Source: a bacterium
GTDB lineage: Bacteria; Cyanobacteriota; Vampirovibrionia; Gastranaerophilales; Gastranaerophilaceae
NCBI GenBank assembly: GCA_017941035.1
Contig: JAGAXG010000029.1
Span: 1-64,000 of the forward strand
Direction of reading: 5' to 3'
DNA: 64,000 nt
The notes under the pieces are model-generated. The model saw only the letters and a program-made list of their open reading frames with translations. It did no database searches and had not been told where the DNA came from. The translations under genes and the position numbers were made by a program. Numbering within the stretch: position 1 is the first letter of the stretch; the number at the start of each line of letters is the position of its first letter. Below, one piece after another: positions 27,226-36,142 of this stretch.

Positions 27226-29745
27226 ATGTTTGAACGTTTTACTGAAAAAGCAATTAAAGTTATTATGCTTGCCCAAGAAGAGGCTCGCAGACTCGGTCAT
27301 AATTTTGTCGGAACAGAACAAGTTTTGCTTGGTCTAATCGGTGAAGGAACCGGAGTCGCTGCAAAAACTCTTAAATCAATGGGAGTAAATCTAAAAGATG
27401 CTCGCACTGAGGTTGAGAAAATTATCGGCCGTGGATCAGGGTTTGTTGCAGTTGAAATTCCTTTTACACCTCGTGCAAAACGTGTATTGGAGCTTTCATG
27501 GGATGAAGCAAGACAGCTTGGTCATAATTATATAGGTACAGAACACTTACTTCTAGGTTTGATTCGTGAAGGAGAAGGTGTTGCTGCTCGTGTACTCGAA
27601 AATCTTGGTGTAGATTTGAATAAAGTCAGAAGTAACGTAATTAAAATGTTAGGGGAATCTAAGCCGACAGCTTCAGGTTCATCAAGTTCATCATCAAGTT
27701 CATCAGGATCCTCAAGCGCAGGAGGAAAAACTAAAACTCCAAGTCTAGATGAATTTGGAAGAGATTTGACTCTCGCAGCTCAAGAATTAAGACTTGACCC
27801 TGTTGTCGGTCGAGATAAAGAAATAGAACGTGTTATTCAAATTCTTGCTCGCAGAACCAAAAATAATCCTGTTTTATTAGGAGAACCCGGAGTTGGAAAG
27901 ACTGCTGTTGCAGAAGGTTTAGCTATTCGTATTGTCAATGCGGAGGTCCCTGATGTATTGGACGGCAAAAAAATTATTCAACTTGATATGGGATTATTAA
28001 TTGCAGGTACCAAATATCGTGGTGAATTTGAAGAACGTTTGAAAAAGATTATGGATGAAATTCGTCAGGCAGGAAATGTAATTCTTGTAATTGATGAAAT
28101 GCACACACTGATTGGTGCAGGTGCCGCAGAAGGAGCTATTGACGCGGCAAATATATTGAAACCTGCTCTGTCTCGCGGTGAAATTCAAGTAATTGGCGCA
28201 ACTACTTCAGATGAATATAGACGTTATATTGAAAAAGATTCTGCTCTCGAGCGACGTTTTCAACCAGTTATTATTGATGAACCTTCTATAGATGAATCTA
28301 TTGAAATTATAAGAGGTTTAAAGTCCAAGTACGAAGAACACCACCAATTGAATATTTCAGATGATGCAATTATTGCTTCTGTAAAATTATCAAGTAAATA
28401 TATAAACGACAGATTTTTGCCTGATAAGGCAATAGATGTAATTGATGAAGCCAGTTCTAAAGTACGTTTAAAGGCTTCAACGATGTGTCCTGAAGCAAAA
28501 GAGCTTGAAAAACAATTGAAAGAACTTATTAAACAAAAAGAAGATGCTATCAGAAATCAAGAATTTGAAGAAGCATCTCAACTTCGTGATGATGAAGCTG
28601 ATTTACGTGATCATATACGTGAGGTTTCTGCTCAGTGGAAAGAACAGAATGGCGTAAATAAAGTTACAGTATCTGCTGAAGATGTGGCTCAAGTAATTGC
28701 CATGATGACAGGTGTTCCTGTTACAAAATTAACAGAAGGTGAAAGCGAAAGATTATTAAAGCTTGAGGATACCTTACATGAACGTGTAATTGGTCAACAT
28801 GATGCTATTGTCGCAATTTCAAAAGCAATAAGACGTGCTCGTGTTGGTTTAAAATCACCAAACAGACCAATTGGAAGTTTTATATTTTGCGGACCTACAG
28901 GTGTTGGTAAAACAGAACTTGCAAAAGCGCTTGCAGAAGCTATGTTTGGTTCTGAAGATAACATGATTCGTGTAGATATGTCTGAATTTATGGAAAAACA
29001 TTCAACAGCTAAACTTATAGGTTCTCCTCCTGGGTATGTTGGATATGATGACGGCGGTCATTTAACCGAACTTGTCAGAAAGAAACCTTATTCAGTTGTG
29101 TTGTTTGACGAAATTGAAAAAGCTCATCCTGACGTATTTAATATAATGCTGCAAATTTTGGATGACGGAAGATTGACAGATTCAAAAGGTCGCCATATAA
29201 GCTTTAAAAATACTGTTATAATTATGACTTCTAATGTCGGAGCCAGCATGATTGCAACTAAGTCAAAACTTGGTTTCTCTACCGGGGGCGACGAAGCCAA
29301 AGATAAATATGAAATGCTTAAAGATACAGTTTCTGAAGAAATGAAAAAAGCTTTCAGGCCTGAATTTCTTAATCGAATTGATGAAACAATTGTGTTCTCT
29401 CATTTGTCAAAAGAAGAAATAAGGCAAATTGTTGATTTAATGCTCAAGGACTTATTAAAACGTCTTGCGGAAAAAGAAATCAATATAGATGTTACTGATG
29501 AGGTAAAGGATCATCTTGCAGAAAGTGGATATTCAGAGGCTTATGGCGCAAGACCTTTACGCAGACTTATTCAACGTAAGTTGGAAGATAGTTTGGCTGA
29601 AGAAATTCTTTCCGGCAAGTACGGGCATGGTGATACAATAAAAGTTACTTTGGTTGATCAGAAAATTTCTTTTGAAAAGGCTTCAAAAGCGAAGCGAACA
29701 AAAAAAGAAAAAATTGAAGAAGAACCGGTTGAAATAATTGAGTAA
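27226..29745 (+). CDS. clpC: ATP-dependent Clp protease ATP-binding subunit ClpC
   Basis: An 839-residue HSP100 unfoldase. Two N-terminal Clp-N repeats (about 1-145), a Ser-rich linker (about 146-170), AAA domain D1 with Walker A GEPGVGKT near 220, an M-domain/UVR-like coiled segment (about 415-470, [14 protein letters not shown]), and AAA domain D2 with GPTGVGKT near 556 followed by a C-terminal D2-small domain with a VGF-like Clp-binding loop probably at KLGFST near 677. It feeds substrates to ClpP. The presence of ClpC rather than ClpA fits Gram-positive, cyanobacterial and related lineages. It is monocistronic and followed by a terminator. Confidence 0.97.
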   Translation: MFERFTEKAIKVIMLAQEEARRLGHNFVGTEQVLLGLIGEGTGVAAKTLKSMGVNLKDARTEVEKIIGRGSGFVAVEIPFTPRAKRVLELSWDEARQLGHNYIGTEHLLLGLIREGEGVAARVLENLGVDLNKVRSNVIKMLGESKPTASGSSSSSSSSSGSSSAGGKTKTPSLDEFGRDLTLAAQELRLDPVVGRDKEIERVIQILARRTKNNPVLLGEPGVGKTAVAEGLAIRIVNAEVPDVLDGKKIIQLDMGLLIAGTKYRGEFEERLKKIMDEIRQAGNVILVIDEMHTLIGAGAAEGAIDAANILKPALSRGEIQVIGATTSDEYRRYIEKDSALERRFQPVIIDEPSIDESIEIIRGLKSKYEEHHQLNISDDAIIASVKLSSKYINDRFLPDKAIDVIDEASSKVRLKASTMCPEAKELEKQLKELIKQKEDAIRNQEFEEASQLRDDEADLRDHIREVSAQWKEQNGVNKVTVSAEDVAQVIAMMTGVPVTKLTEGESERLLKLEDTLHERVIGQHDAIVAISKAIRRARVGLKSPNRPIGSFIFCGPTGVGKTELAKALAEAMFGSEDNMIRVDMSEFMEKHSTAKLIGSPPGYVGYDDGGHLTELVRKKPYSVVLFDEIEKAHPDVFNIMLQILDDGRLTDSKGRHISFKNTVIIMTSNVGASMIATKSKLGFSTGGDEAKDKYEMLKDTVSEEMKKAFRPEFLNRIDETIVFSHLSKEEIRQIVDLMLKDLLKRLAEKEINIDVTDEVKDHLAESGYSEAYGARPLRRLIQRKLEDSLAEEILSGKYGHGDTIKVTLVDQKISFEKASKAKRTKKEKIEEEPVEIIE

Positions 29746-29748
29746 AAC

Positions 29749-29780
29749 TAGAGGGCGGGTTTTTAAAGATCCGCTCTTTT
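29749..29780 (+). terminator. Terminator of clpC
   Basis: Imperfect stem AGAGGGCGG... / ...CCGCTCT followed by TTTT, directly after the clpC stop codon. Confidence 0.65.
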
Positions 29781-29798
29781 GTTATAGAAAATAAACTG

Positions 29799-29827
29799 TT
29801 GACATTAAAAAATGTTCTTGCTAAAAT
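29799..29827 (+). promoter_or_regulatory. Promoter of tRNA-Lys
   Basis: TTGACA (29799-29804), 17-base spacer, TAAAAT (29822-29827), with TG one base before the -10 (extended -10). The spacer nearly equals that of the tRNA-Val promoter. The tRNA starts 43 bases downstream. Confidence 0.8.
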
Positions 29828-29869
29828 GAATTTGCTCGGTGTAGCCGAAATTATTTAAATAGCTTATTT

Positions 29870-29942
29870 GCGCTTGTAGCTCAGCAGGTAGAGCACTCCC
29901 CTTTTAAGGGATAGGTCGCGCGTTCGAATCGCGCCAAGCGCA
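29870..29942 (+). tRNA. tRNA-Lys (anticodon TTT), CCA not encoded
   Basis: Acceptor GCGCTTG/CAAGCGC, D-arm GCTC...GAGC, anticodon loop CTTTTAA (anticodon TTT), T-arm GCGCG TTCGAAT CGCGC, discriminator A. The first anticodon-stem pair is a C-T mismatch. Unlike tRNA-Pro and tRNA-Val here, CCA is not encoded: the next bases are TAAAAA. Confidence 0.95.
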
Positions 29943-29943
29943 T

Positions 29944-29977
29944 AAAAAAGAAAAGGACTTTAGTTCTTTTCTTTTTT
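29944..29977 (+). terminator. Terminator of tRNA-Lys
   Basis: AAAAAAGAAAAGGACT (29944-29959) pairs with AGTTCTTTTCTTTTTT (29962-29977), with one G-U pair and a U-rich end. Confidence 0.8.
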
Positions 29978-30020
29978 ATTGCATTGACAACGAAGTGATT
30001 AACCGCGCCAAGCGCATACA

Positions 30021-30050
30021 AAAAGAGATAACCCAACGGTTATCTCTTTT
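30021..30050 (+). terminator. Second terminator after the repeated tRNA end
   Basis: AAAAGAGATAACC (30021-30033), loop CAAC, GGTTATCTCTTTT (30038-30050): a perfect 13-bp stem. It follows the second copy of the tRNA 3' end, as if a former tRNA-plus-terminator unit had been duplicated and lost its body. Confidence 0.85.
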
Positions 30051-30172
30051 AATATCTGTTTAGTCAAGATTTGAATGCCTGTCACGTTCGAGCGAAATGC
30101 AAGCTGAGGCTGAAAGGATACGACAAAAGTCGTGACCTGTATTGCCGTTTAGTGCGAATATTTCAAGACAAT
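30051..30172. other. Non-coding segment with competing hairpins
   Basis: This stretch is richer in GC than its surroundings and has no open frame of note. ACGAC (30120-30124) pairs with GTCGT (30129-30133) around AAAA, while GTCACG (30081-30086) can pair with CGTGAC (30131-30136). The two helices share bases and are mutually exclusive. It may be RNA-coding or a remnant of an inserted element. Confidence 0.35.
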
Positions 30173-30228
30173 CGCGCCAAGCACATTTTTAATAAACAAA
30201 TGGGTTTTACCCCTCTTTTATTTTATAT

Positions 30229-30780
30229 TTAATTATCAATATATTTTCTTGCACATTCAAACATTGCATTTACGAGAGCGGCATTGTTCGCAAGATTCAT
30301 TCCGTTTGTTTCTAAAACCTGTCGCATTCGTTCTTCCCAAATGTTATATATATCATTTTTATCTAAGTCAAGTGTTTTCCCAATCATTACAAGTTCTTTA
30401 AAATCAATTGGAAGCGGATATGCTCCTCTTAACATGTCAACTATATAAACACGCTTTTTACGAGGAAATGCTTTTAAAAAATTTACGACACTTATTTTTT
30501 TCTTTTTTAGCATGTTCTTTATGAAATTGATTGATTCATCTTGTAAAATTGGTTCTTGAGGAATTTTGTATTCTTCAAATTCTTCAGGATTTATATCCAT
30601 TACTGTTGCAATTCTTTCAAGTGTTGTACTTCTTGTTGAAAAAGGTATGGCTTCATCTATCAGATTGTAGATATATGACAACGTAACCCCGATCATTTCG
30701 GCAAAATCTTTTTTGTGTAGTGAATTTTGTTCTAAAAAATCAATTAATTTTTGTGAACTTTTTAATGTTTTATTTTTCAT
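30229..30780 (-). CDS. Helix-turn-helix (XRE-like) regulator
   Basis: A 183-residue protein. Residues about 8-60 form a Cro/C1-type HTH (HKKDFAEMIGVTLSYIYNLI), where the recognition helix would be TLSYIYNLI. A second region, about 80-150, has a similar helix rhythm (KISVVNFLKAFPRKKRVYIVD) and could be a second, diverged HTH. The C-terminal part is helical. There is no membrane segment. GAGG lies about eight bases before the ATG. It is divergent from pth across 115 bp and is not in an operon. Targets are unknown. Confidence 0.75.
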   Translation of the reverse strand: MKNKTLKSSQKLIDFLEQNSLHKKDFAEMIGVTLSYIYNLIDEAIPFSTRSTTLERIATVMDINPEEFEEYKIPQEPILQDESINFIKNMLKKKKISVVNFLKAFPRKKRVYIVDMLRGAYPLPIDFKELVMIGKTLDLDKNDIYNIWEERMRQVLETNGMNLANNAALVNAMFECARKYIDN

Positions 30781-30895
30781 AATTTGTTCCTCTTTTGATA
30801 CTTAAATTTATTTAACATTTAATTTTTTTTTAACCTTAAACTTTCTATATCATTATGGTAATATTTATTTAAATTAAAATAATAAGAGGTAAATA

Positions 30896-31453
30896 ATGAA
30901 ATTAATTATTGGTCTTGGAAATGTCGGTGATAAATACTGTTTTACTCGTCATAACATTGGATTTATGACCGTTGATAAGCTTGCATTAGAAAAAAATGTT
31001 CAATTTAGAGAAAATATAAAATTAAAGTGTTTTATAACAAAATTTAAATATGCATCTGACGATGTTATGCTTATAAAGCCTACTACTTTTATGAATCTTT
31101 CAGGTTCTTCGTTAAAGCTCGTTATGGATTATTATAAGATTCATTCCGACGATATACTTGTTGTTTATGATGATTTGTCTTTGGATTTGGGTAGGATACG
31201 TTTTAGACCTAGCGGATCTGATGGTGGTCATAACGGAATAAAATCTATTATAAAATCTATTGGTACGCAATCTTTTGCTCGCCTTAAAATCGGAATTGGC
31301 CCTCAACCTCCTATCCCTTCAGAACATTTTGTTTTACAAAATTTTGATAAATCTCAGTTGGATGATTTGAAACATGTATTAAAAAAATCAATAGAGGGTA
31401 TTGAGTTTTATTTAGATAACGATATGCAAGCTACCCAAAATAGATTTAATTAA
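30896..31453 (+). CDS. pth: Peptidyl-tRNA hydrolase
   Basis: A 185-residue Pth that releases peptides from peptidyl-tRNA. GLGNVGDKY (6-14), TRHNIGF with catalytic H19, FMNLSGSS (Asn near 67), VVYDDLSLDLGRIR with the catalytic Asp, and GSDGGHNGIKSI are all present. AAGAGGT lies seven bases upstream of the ATG. It is followed closely by a promoter for the TPR gene. Length and motifs are ordinary. Confidence 0.96.
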   Translation: MKLIIGLGNVGDKYCFTRHNIGFMTVDKLALEKNVQFRENIKLKCFITKFKYASDDVMLIKPTTFMNLSGSSLKLVMDYYKIHSDDILVVYDDLSLDLGRIRFRPSGSDGGHNGIKSIIKSIGTQSFARLKIGIGPQPPIPSEHFVLQNFDKSQLDDLKHVLKKSIEGIEFYLDNDMQATQNRFN

Positions 31454-31482
31454 TTGTACAAATTCTTTATTAATGGTATAAT
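31454..31482 (+). promoter_or_regulatory. Promoter of the TPR gene
   Basis: TTGTAC (31454-31459), 17-base spacer, TATAAT (31477-31482), beginning immediately after the pth stop codon. Confidence 0.6.
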
Positions 31483-31514
31483 TTAAAAGAACAGATTAAT
31501 TTTAAGGAGTGTAT

Positions 31515-32921
31515 ATGAGTTTCCAATTAGCTGAACAATTTGAAGCAAATGAACAATATCGTGAGGCTTTTAATGAATATAAAAAAATATACGAAGAAAA
31601 TACAAATGATATAGGTATTCTTGAAAGGCTGGGACATTTAGCTTTAATTCTTGAACAAAATGAAGAAGCTTCATTTTACTATAATGAAATTCTGAAGCGT
31701 GATGTGACTAATCCGCTCGCTTATGAACAGTTGATATCAATTTATGAAAATACTGATAAATATAAGTTCTATGTATATCGTGGTAATAAACACTCTATAG
31801 AAGGTAAATTAGAATTTGCAATAAATGATTTTAAAAAAGCACTTTCATGTGCGGATGAGGGCGCACAAATTGCGATGACAAGATTGACTCTTGCTAATCT
31901 TTATCGTCAAGCAGGTAATAAGATGAAGGCTATTGATGAATTTAATATGCTATTGGAAGGTAGTGATTTACATGAAGATATGTTTTTGCAATTAGCCGAT
32001 ATTTATATGCAAGAAGAAGCATATTCCAGTGCTATTGATACATTACAAAGGGCCATACAAAAAGGTTTTAATTCTCAAAGAATCAATGAAGGGCTTTCTG
32101 CGGTTTATTTAAAAAGCGGTGATCCTCAAAAAGCTATAGAATATACAAATGATGAATTGTTAAAAATTCAATGTATGCTTGAAATAGGTGAAATTCAGCC
32201 TGCATATGAAAAATTGAATAATCTTTCAGATAATTTAAAAAATTCTCCACGTTATTATACTTTAATGGCGCAGTATTTTTATTCATCTAAAAAATTTGAT
32301 GAAGCTTTAAATTCTATAGATGAATATAATAAATTAGTTCCAAATTCTCCTTTAACATATCAGATGAGAGCTTTAGTATATGATGAAAATGGAGATGAAT
32401 TTAATTCTCATTTGAATTGGGGCAAATACAATGTTTTAAGAAATAATATGGATATAGCGATTAATGAATTTTTGAATGCGGTTCAGATACGAGATGATAA
32501 CATAGATTTATTGTTTGAACTTGCAGAATTACTAATTGCAAATAAAGAAATTGATCATGCTTCAGAATATTATGTAAAAATTATTAAAATTGATCCTCAG
32601 AATAAAGAAGCACTTCGTAAACTTGCTTCTTACAGAGAAGGTATAGGCGATTATCAGGGGCAAATTTCATATTTGGAAAAAATTGTCGAAGTTGATAAAA
32701 ATGATTTGAATGCAGTAAAAGACTTGGCAAGAGCATATGAAAAAGTTAAAGCGAAATCAAAAGCTTTGGATACTTATAAACGATATCTCGAAATTGTAAA
32801 AGATCCTTCAGATTATAAAATTGTTAAAGACAAAATTGAAAAACTTGAAAGTTTGGGTGTATCTGACGGTGAAGAATCAGAAGGTTTAATTGATAAAATA
32901 ATGAAAATTTTTGGGAAATAA
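31515..32921 (+). CDS. Tetratricopeptide-repeat protein
   Basis: A 468-residue protein built almost wholly from TPR-like helix pairs (for example AFNEYKKIYEENTNDIGILERLGHL at the start and KEALRKLASYREGIGDYQGQI near 372), a scaffold for protein-protein contacts. There is no signal peptide or membrane helix, so it is cytoplasmic. I start at ATG 31515 because AAGGAG (31504-31509) sits five bases before it; the GTG at 31509 would overlap this site. It is followed by the nucleoside transporter after one base, so the two are co-transcribed. Partner and role are unknown. Confidence 0.85.
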   Translation: MSFQLAEQFEANEQYREAFNEYKKIYEENTNDIGILERLGHLALILEQNEEASFYYNEILKRDVTNPLAYEQLISIYENTDKYKFYVYRGNKHSIEGKLEFAINDFKKALSCADEGAQIAMTRLTLANLYRQAGNKMKAIDEFNMLLEGSDLHEDMFLQLADIYMQEEAYSSAIDTLQRAIQKGFNSQRINEGLSAVYLKSGDPQKAIEYTNDELLKIQCMLEIGEIQPAYEKLNNLSDNLKNSPRYYTLMAQYFYSSKKFDEALNSIDEYNKLVPNSPLTYQMRALVYDENGDEFNSHLNWGKYNVLRNNMDIAINEFLNAVQIRDDNIDLLFELAELLIANKEIDHASEYYVKIIKIDPQNKEALRKLASYREGIGDYQGQISYLEKIVEVDKNDLNAVKDLARAYEKVKAKSKALDTYKRYLEIVKDPSDYKIVKDKIEKLESLGVSDGEESEGLIDKIMKIFGK

Positions 32922-32922
32922 T

Positions 32923-34209
32923 ATGAGCAAACTAATTGGAATTCTTGGAATAGTTTTTATTTTGGCTTTAGCATATTTAATGTCGAATAATCGCAAGGCA
33001 ATAAATTTAAAGACCGTTGGTGTTGGCTTTTTACTTCAAATAGCTTTTGCTATATTCATATTCAAAGTCCCAATAGGAGAAAAGATATTTATGTCTTTGG
33101 GTATGCTTGTGAAAAAGATTTTAGATTTTGCATCTGACGGTGGAGCTTTTGTCTTTGGACCATTAATGAATCAATTAAAACTATCCTTAGTTTGGGGCAG
33201 TGATGCTAATATATTTGCATTACAATTGATTGCATCATTAATTTTTATGATGATAATTGTGAATATTCTTTATTATTATGGAATTATTCAAAGAATTCTA
33301 CCTTTTTTGGGCCGAATAATGAATAAAATTATGAATATCAGTGGGGCTGAAGCACTATCAAATGTAGCTAGTGCTTTTGTCGGCTCTGTTTCAGCACAAA
33401 TTATGATAAAACCATATTTAGAGAAGTTAACTCGTTCTGAACTTTTAGCATCTATGGCTGGAAGCATGGCTTGTGTTTCAGGTGCAACTTTGCCTATATA
33501 TATATCTATGGGTATTCCTCCTGTTTATTTATTAGCTTCTTGTGCAATGGCTGTTCCTGGCGCATTTGTTATTTCTAAAATTATTTATCCTGAGACTCAT
33601 GTTCCTGAAACAAGAGAAAACTTTACGATTCAATACAGTAAAAGAAAACGTTCACATATAAATGTTTTTGATGCAATATCTGCCGGGGCTTCTGATGGAA
33701 TGAAAGTTGCTTTAAATGTTATAGCGATGATTTTGGCTTTAGTAGCTCTTGTTGCTATGATAGATTGGATTCTTGGTCTTATTGGTTCGGGTATGATAAA
33801 AATATTTCATATATCTGAAACAGCATGTATTTTTGGGGTTTTAAGTAATTTATCTTTAAAATATATATTGGGCAAGATTTTTGCTATTTTTGCTTTTTTA
33901 ATTGGGGTTCCATTGAGTGAAGCTTCTTCTGTAGGAGGGTTAATGGGAACAAAGCTTGTTATGAATGAAATGGTTGCTTTCTTTGATTTAGTGAGCATAA
34001 AAGAAATTATATCTGAGAAATCATTTTTAATTGCGTGTTTTTCATTATGTAATTTTGCTAACTTTGGAACTATAGCTATCCTGTTAGGTGGAGTTGGAGA
34101 ATTAGCTCCTAATCAAAGAAAGAATTTGGCGAGGTTAGGTGTTCGTGCTCTTATATGCGGAACGTTAACAGGCTATATGTCAGCGGCAATTGTGGGAATT
34201 TTATTTTAA
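32923..34209 (+). CDS. Concentrative nucleoside transporter (NupC/CNT family)
   Basis: A 428-residue inner-membrane symporter with about nine to ten hydrophobic helices. CNT signatures include the C-terminal core GGLMGTKLVMNEMVAF and the preceding GVPLSEASSV, and the mid-protein SAFVGSVSAQIMIKPYL, which line the nucleoside and cation sites. It imports nucleosides with protons or sodium. The start is ATG 32923, one base after the TPR stop. The stop overlaps the ribF start (TAATG), giving a TPR-transporter-ribF operon. Confidence 0.92.
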   Translation: MSKLIGILGIVFILALAYLMSNNRKAINLKTVGVGFLLQIAFAIFIFKVPIGEKIFMSLGMLVKKILDFASDGGAFVFGPLMNQLKLSLVWGSDANIFALQLIASLIFMMIIVNILYYYGIIQRILPFLGRIMNKIMNISGAEALSNVASAFVGSVSAQIMIKPYLEKLTRSELLASMAGSMACVSGATLPIYISMGIPPVYLLASCAMAVPGAFVISKIIYPETHVPETRENFTIQYSKRKRSHINVFDAISAGASDGMKVALNVIAMILALVALVAMIDWILGLIGSGMIKIFHISETACIFGVLSNLSLKYILGKIFAIFAFLIGVPLSEASSVGGLMGTKLVMNEMVAFFDLVSIKEIISEKSFLIACFSLCNFANFGTIAILLGGVGELAPNQRKNLARLGVRALICGTLTGYMSAAIVGILF

Positions 34210-35108
34210 TGAAAATAATTAATGAACTTGTAGAAATACCAAATTTATCACTTGCGCTAGGTTTTTTTGACGGAATGCATTTGGGGCATCAATCTGTAAT
34301 AAATTGTGCAGTTGATTTTGCAAGACAAACATCTACAAAGTCAGCAGTTGTTACTTTTAAAGAACATCCCTTATGTTATTTAAAAGGATTACCTCCGAAG
34401 TATATTATTCCAAGAGAAGAGGTTTATAATATAATGGGAGAAATAGGTGTAGATTATATAATAGAACTTGATTTTGCATTAGTTTCGCAAATGAATCCGA
34501 TAGAATACTTAAGAGATGTTCTGTATAAATATTTCTCTCCTAAAGCAATATCAACCGGTTTTAATCATCATTTTGGATCAAGTAAAACAGGTAATGTTAA
34601 ATTTTTATCTGATTGTCAGTCTAGATTTAATTATACATACTTTGCTACTCCTGCAGAATCTTTGTATGGAGATATTATTAGCAGTACTGCAATTAGAAGT
34701 TTTATTCATTCGGGTATCATAAATATTGCAAACGATATGTTAGGACGAAAATTTGCAGTGTCTGGAATGGTAATTCCTGGTAAAAAATTAGGTAAAAAAT
34801 TTGGTTATCCTACTGCTAATATTTCATATCCTGAAAATATAATTGAACCTAAAAGCGGAGTTTATAAAGTTCGAGTTACCTTGCCCGATGGCAAAAAATA
34901 TTTAGCTGTTGCTAATTATGGAAATAATCCGACAGTTAATAATAATGAAACAAATACTTTCGAAGTGCATATACCAAATTTTTCTGGAGATTTATATTGG
35001 AAGAATTTAAAAGTTGAATTCATTAAAATGATTCGTTCTGAATTCAAGTTTAGTAGTGTAGAAGAATTAAAAGAGCAAATACAAAAGGATATTGATTCAA
35101 TAATGTAA
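34209..35108 (+). CDS. ribF: Bifunctional riboflavin kinase / FMN adenylyltransferase
   Basis: A 299-residue RibF making FMN and FAD. The N-terminal adenylyltransferase has GFFDGMHLGH (HxGH-type) and the SSTAIR signature; the C-terminal kinase domain has GYPTANI and the GVYKVRV strand. The start is ATG 34209, coupled to the transporter stop; upstream in-frame codons belong to the transporter reading frame. No FMN riboswitch is present, as expected for an internal operon gene. A terminator follows. Confidence 0.95.
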   Translation: MKIINELVEIPNLSLALGFFDGMHLGHQSVINCAVDFARQTSTKSAVVTFKEHPLCYLKGLPPKYIIPREEVYNIMGEIGVDYIIELDFALVSQMNPIEYLRDVLYKYFSPKAISTGFNHHFGSSKTGNVKFLSDCQSRFNYTYFATPAESLYGDIISSTAIRSFIHSGIINIANDMLGRKFAVSGMVIPGKKLGKKFGYPTANISYPENIIEPKSGVYKVRVTLPDGKKYLAVANYGNNPTVNNNETNTFEVHIPNFSGDLYWKNLKVEFIKMIRSEFKFSSVEELKEQIQKDIDSIM

Positions 35109-35140
35109 AAGAAAAGACACCTTTAAAAGTGTCTTTTCTT
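35109..35140. terminator. Bidirectional terminator between ribF and fabI
   Basis: AAGAAAAGACAC (35109-35120, after the stop) pairs with GTGTCTTTTCTT (35129-35140), loop CTTTAAAA. It serves the convergent ribF and fabI genes. Confidence 0.85.
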
Positions 35141-35157
35141 CTTATATATATCTTCAA

Positions 35158-35967
35158 TTATAATTCTAAATTATCAGAAAGGATATCCATTTCTTGAGCA
35201 GAAGCATATGCACTGTGGCATCCGCAATCAGCGTAAATTACTTCACCTGTCATACCTGAAGATAAGTCAGAAGCCAAGAATAAACCTGCTTTACCAACAT
35301 CTTCTAATGCAACATTACGTCCTAAAGGAGCACGTGCAACAGCAGCTTTAAGCATTTTAGAAAATCCTCCAATACCCATTGCTGCTAGAGTTTTAACAGG
35401 ACCTGCTGATAAGCAGTTTACTCTTACTCCTTTTTTACCTAAATCAACAGATAAAAATCTCATTGAAGATTCTAATGCTGCTTTAGCAACACCCATTACG
35501 TTGTATCCAGGAACTGATAATATTGAACCTAAATATGTCATTGCGAAAATTGATCCGCCTTCATTCATAACATTTTCAGCATATTTACAAACAGTAACAA
35601 GCGAATAAGCGCTGATTCCTAAAGCTAAATCCCATCCTGCTTTAGATGTATCAATAAATCTGCCTGTTAAATCTTCTTTGTTGGCAAATGCAACAGCATG
35701 AATTACAAAATCTAATTTTCCGTAAACTTTTTCACATTCATCAAAAACTTTTTTTACATCTTCTTCTTTAGTAACATCGCATTCCATAATGATTTTAGCA
35801 CCAAAATCTTCAGCTATCGGTCTAACACGTTTTTCCATAGCTTCATTAGCGTATGTAAAAGCTATTTCTCCGCCTGCATCATGGATTTGTTTCGCAATTC
35901 CGTAAGCGATACCGTGAGTATTTGAAACTCCAAAAATTAAACCTTTTTTACCTTTCATTAAATCCAT
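35158..35967 (-). CDS. fabI: Enoyl-[acyl-carrier-protein] reductase (NADH) FabI
   Basis: A 269-residue short-chain-dehydrogenase-fold enzyme for the last reduction step of fatty-acid elongation. It shows the FabI-type nucleotide loop GVSNTHGIAYGIAK (13-26), the DVTKEED stretch, and the catalytic Tyr-x6-Lys as YNVMGVAK, with SAGPVKTLAA after it, all hallmarks of FabI rather than FabG. GGGAGA lies about eight bases before the ATG. It is a single gene with a shared terminator. Confidence 0.95.
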   Translation of the reverse strand: MDLMKGKKGLIFGVSNTHGIAYGIAKQIHDAGGEIAFTYANEAMEKRVRPIAEDFGAKIIMECDVTKEEDVKKVFDECEKVYGKLDFVIHAVAFANKEDLTGRFIDTSKAGWDLALGISAYSLVTVCKYAENVMNEGGSIFAMTYLGSILSVPGYNVMGVAKAALESSMRFLSVDLGKKGVRVNCLSAGPVKTLAAMGIGGFSKMLKAAVARAPLGRNVALEDVGKAGLFLASDLSSGMTGEVIYADCGCHSAYASAQEMDILSDNLEL

Positions 35968-36142
35968 ATTAATTTCTCCCTAAATATTTATTACATTCAA
36001 ATTTTATCAAAAATATATTTTTAAATCAAATTTGCGTATTTTGTGATTGTAACGAATTGTAAATAATATATAAACCTCTGAAATTCAGTATCTTTCAAAT
36101 TTTTTATATATGTAAGAGAGATTTACAAGAGAGGCTTTATTT

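Larger units (their letters stand above)
29930..30186 (+). repeat. Direct repeats of the tRNA-Lys 3' end
   Basis: CGCGCCAAGCGCATA occurs in the tRNA 3' end (29930-29944) and again exactly at 30004-30018. A third copy with one change (CGCGCCAAGCACAT) is at 30173-30186. Spacing is 74 and 169 bp. Such repeats can be attachment sites or footprints left by integration at a tRNA gene, or degraded tRNA copies. No integrase is nearby. Confidence 0.75.

Noticed and set aside
30081..30110. Possible degenerate tRNA T-arm (GTTCGAGC)
   Set aside because: Flanking stems do not pair as a T-arm and no acceptor or anticodon arm can be drawn.
34155..34208. Upstream extension of ribF
   Set aside because: It overlaps the transporter coding sequence; the coupled TAATG start at 34209 fits the RibF N-terminus.
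34209..34300. FMN riboswitch before ribF
   Set aside because: No leader exists, because the gene overlaps the upstream stop codon.
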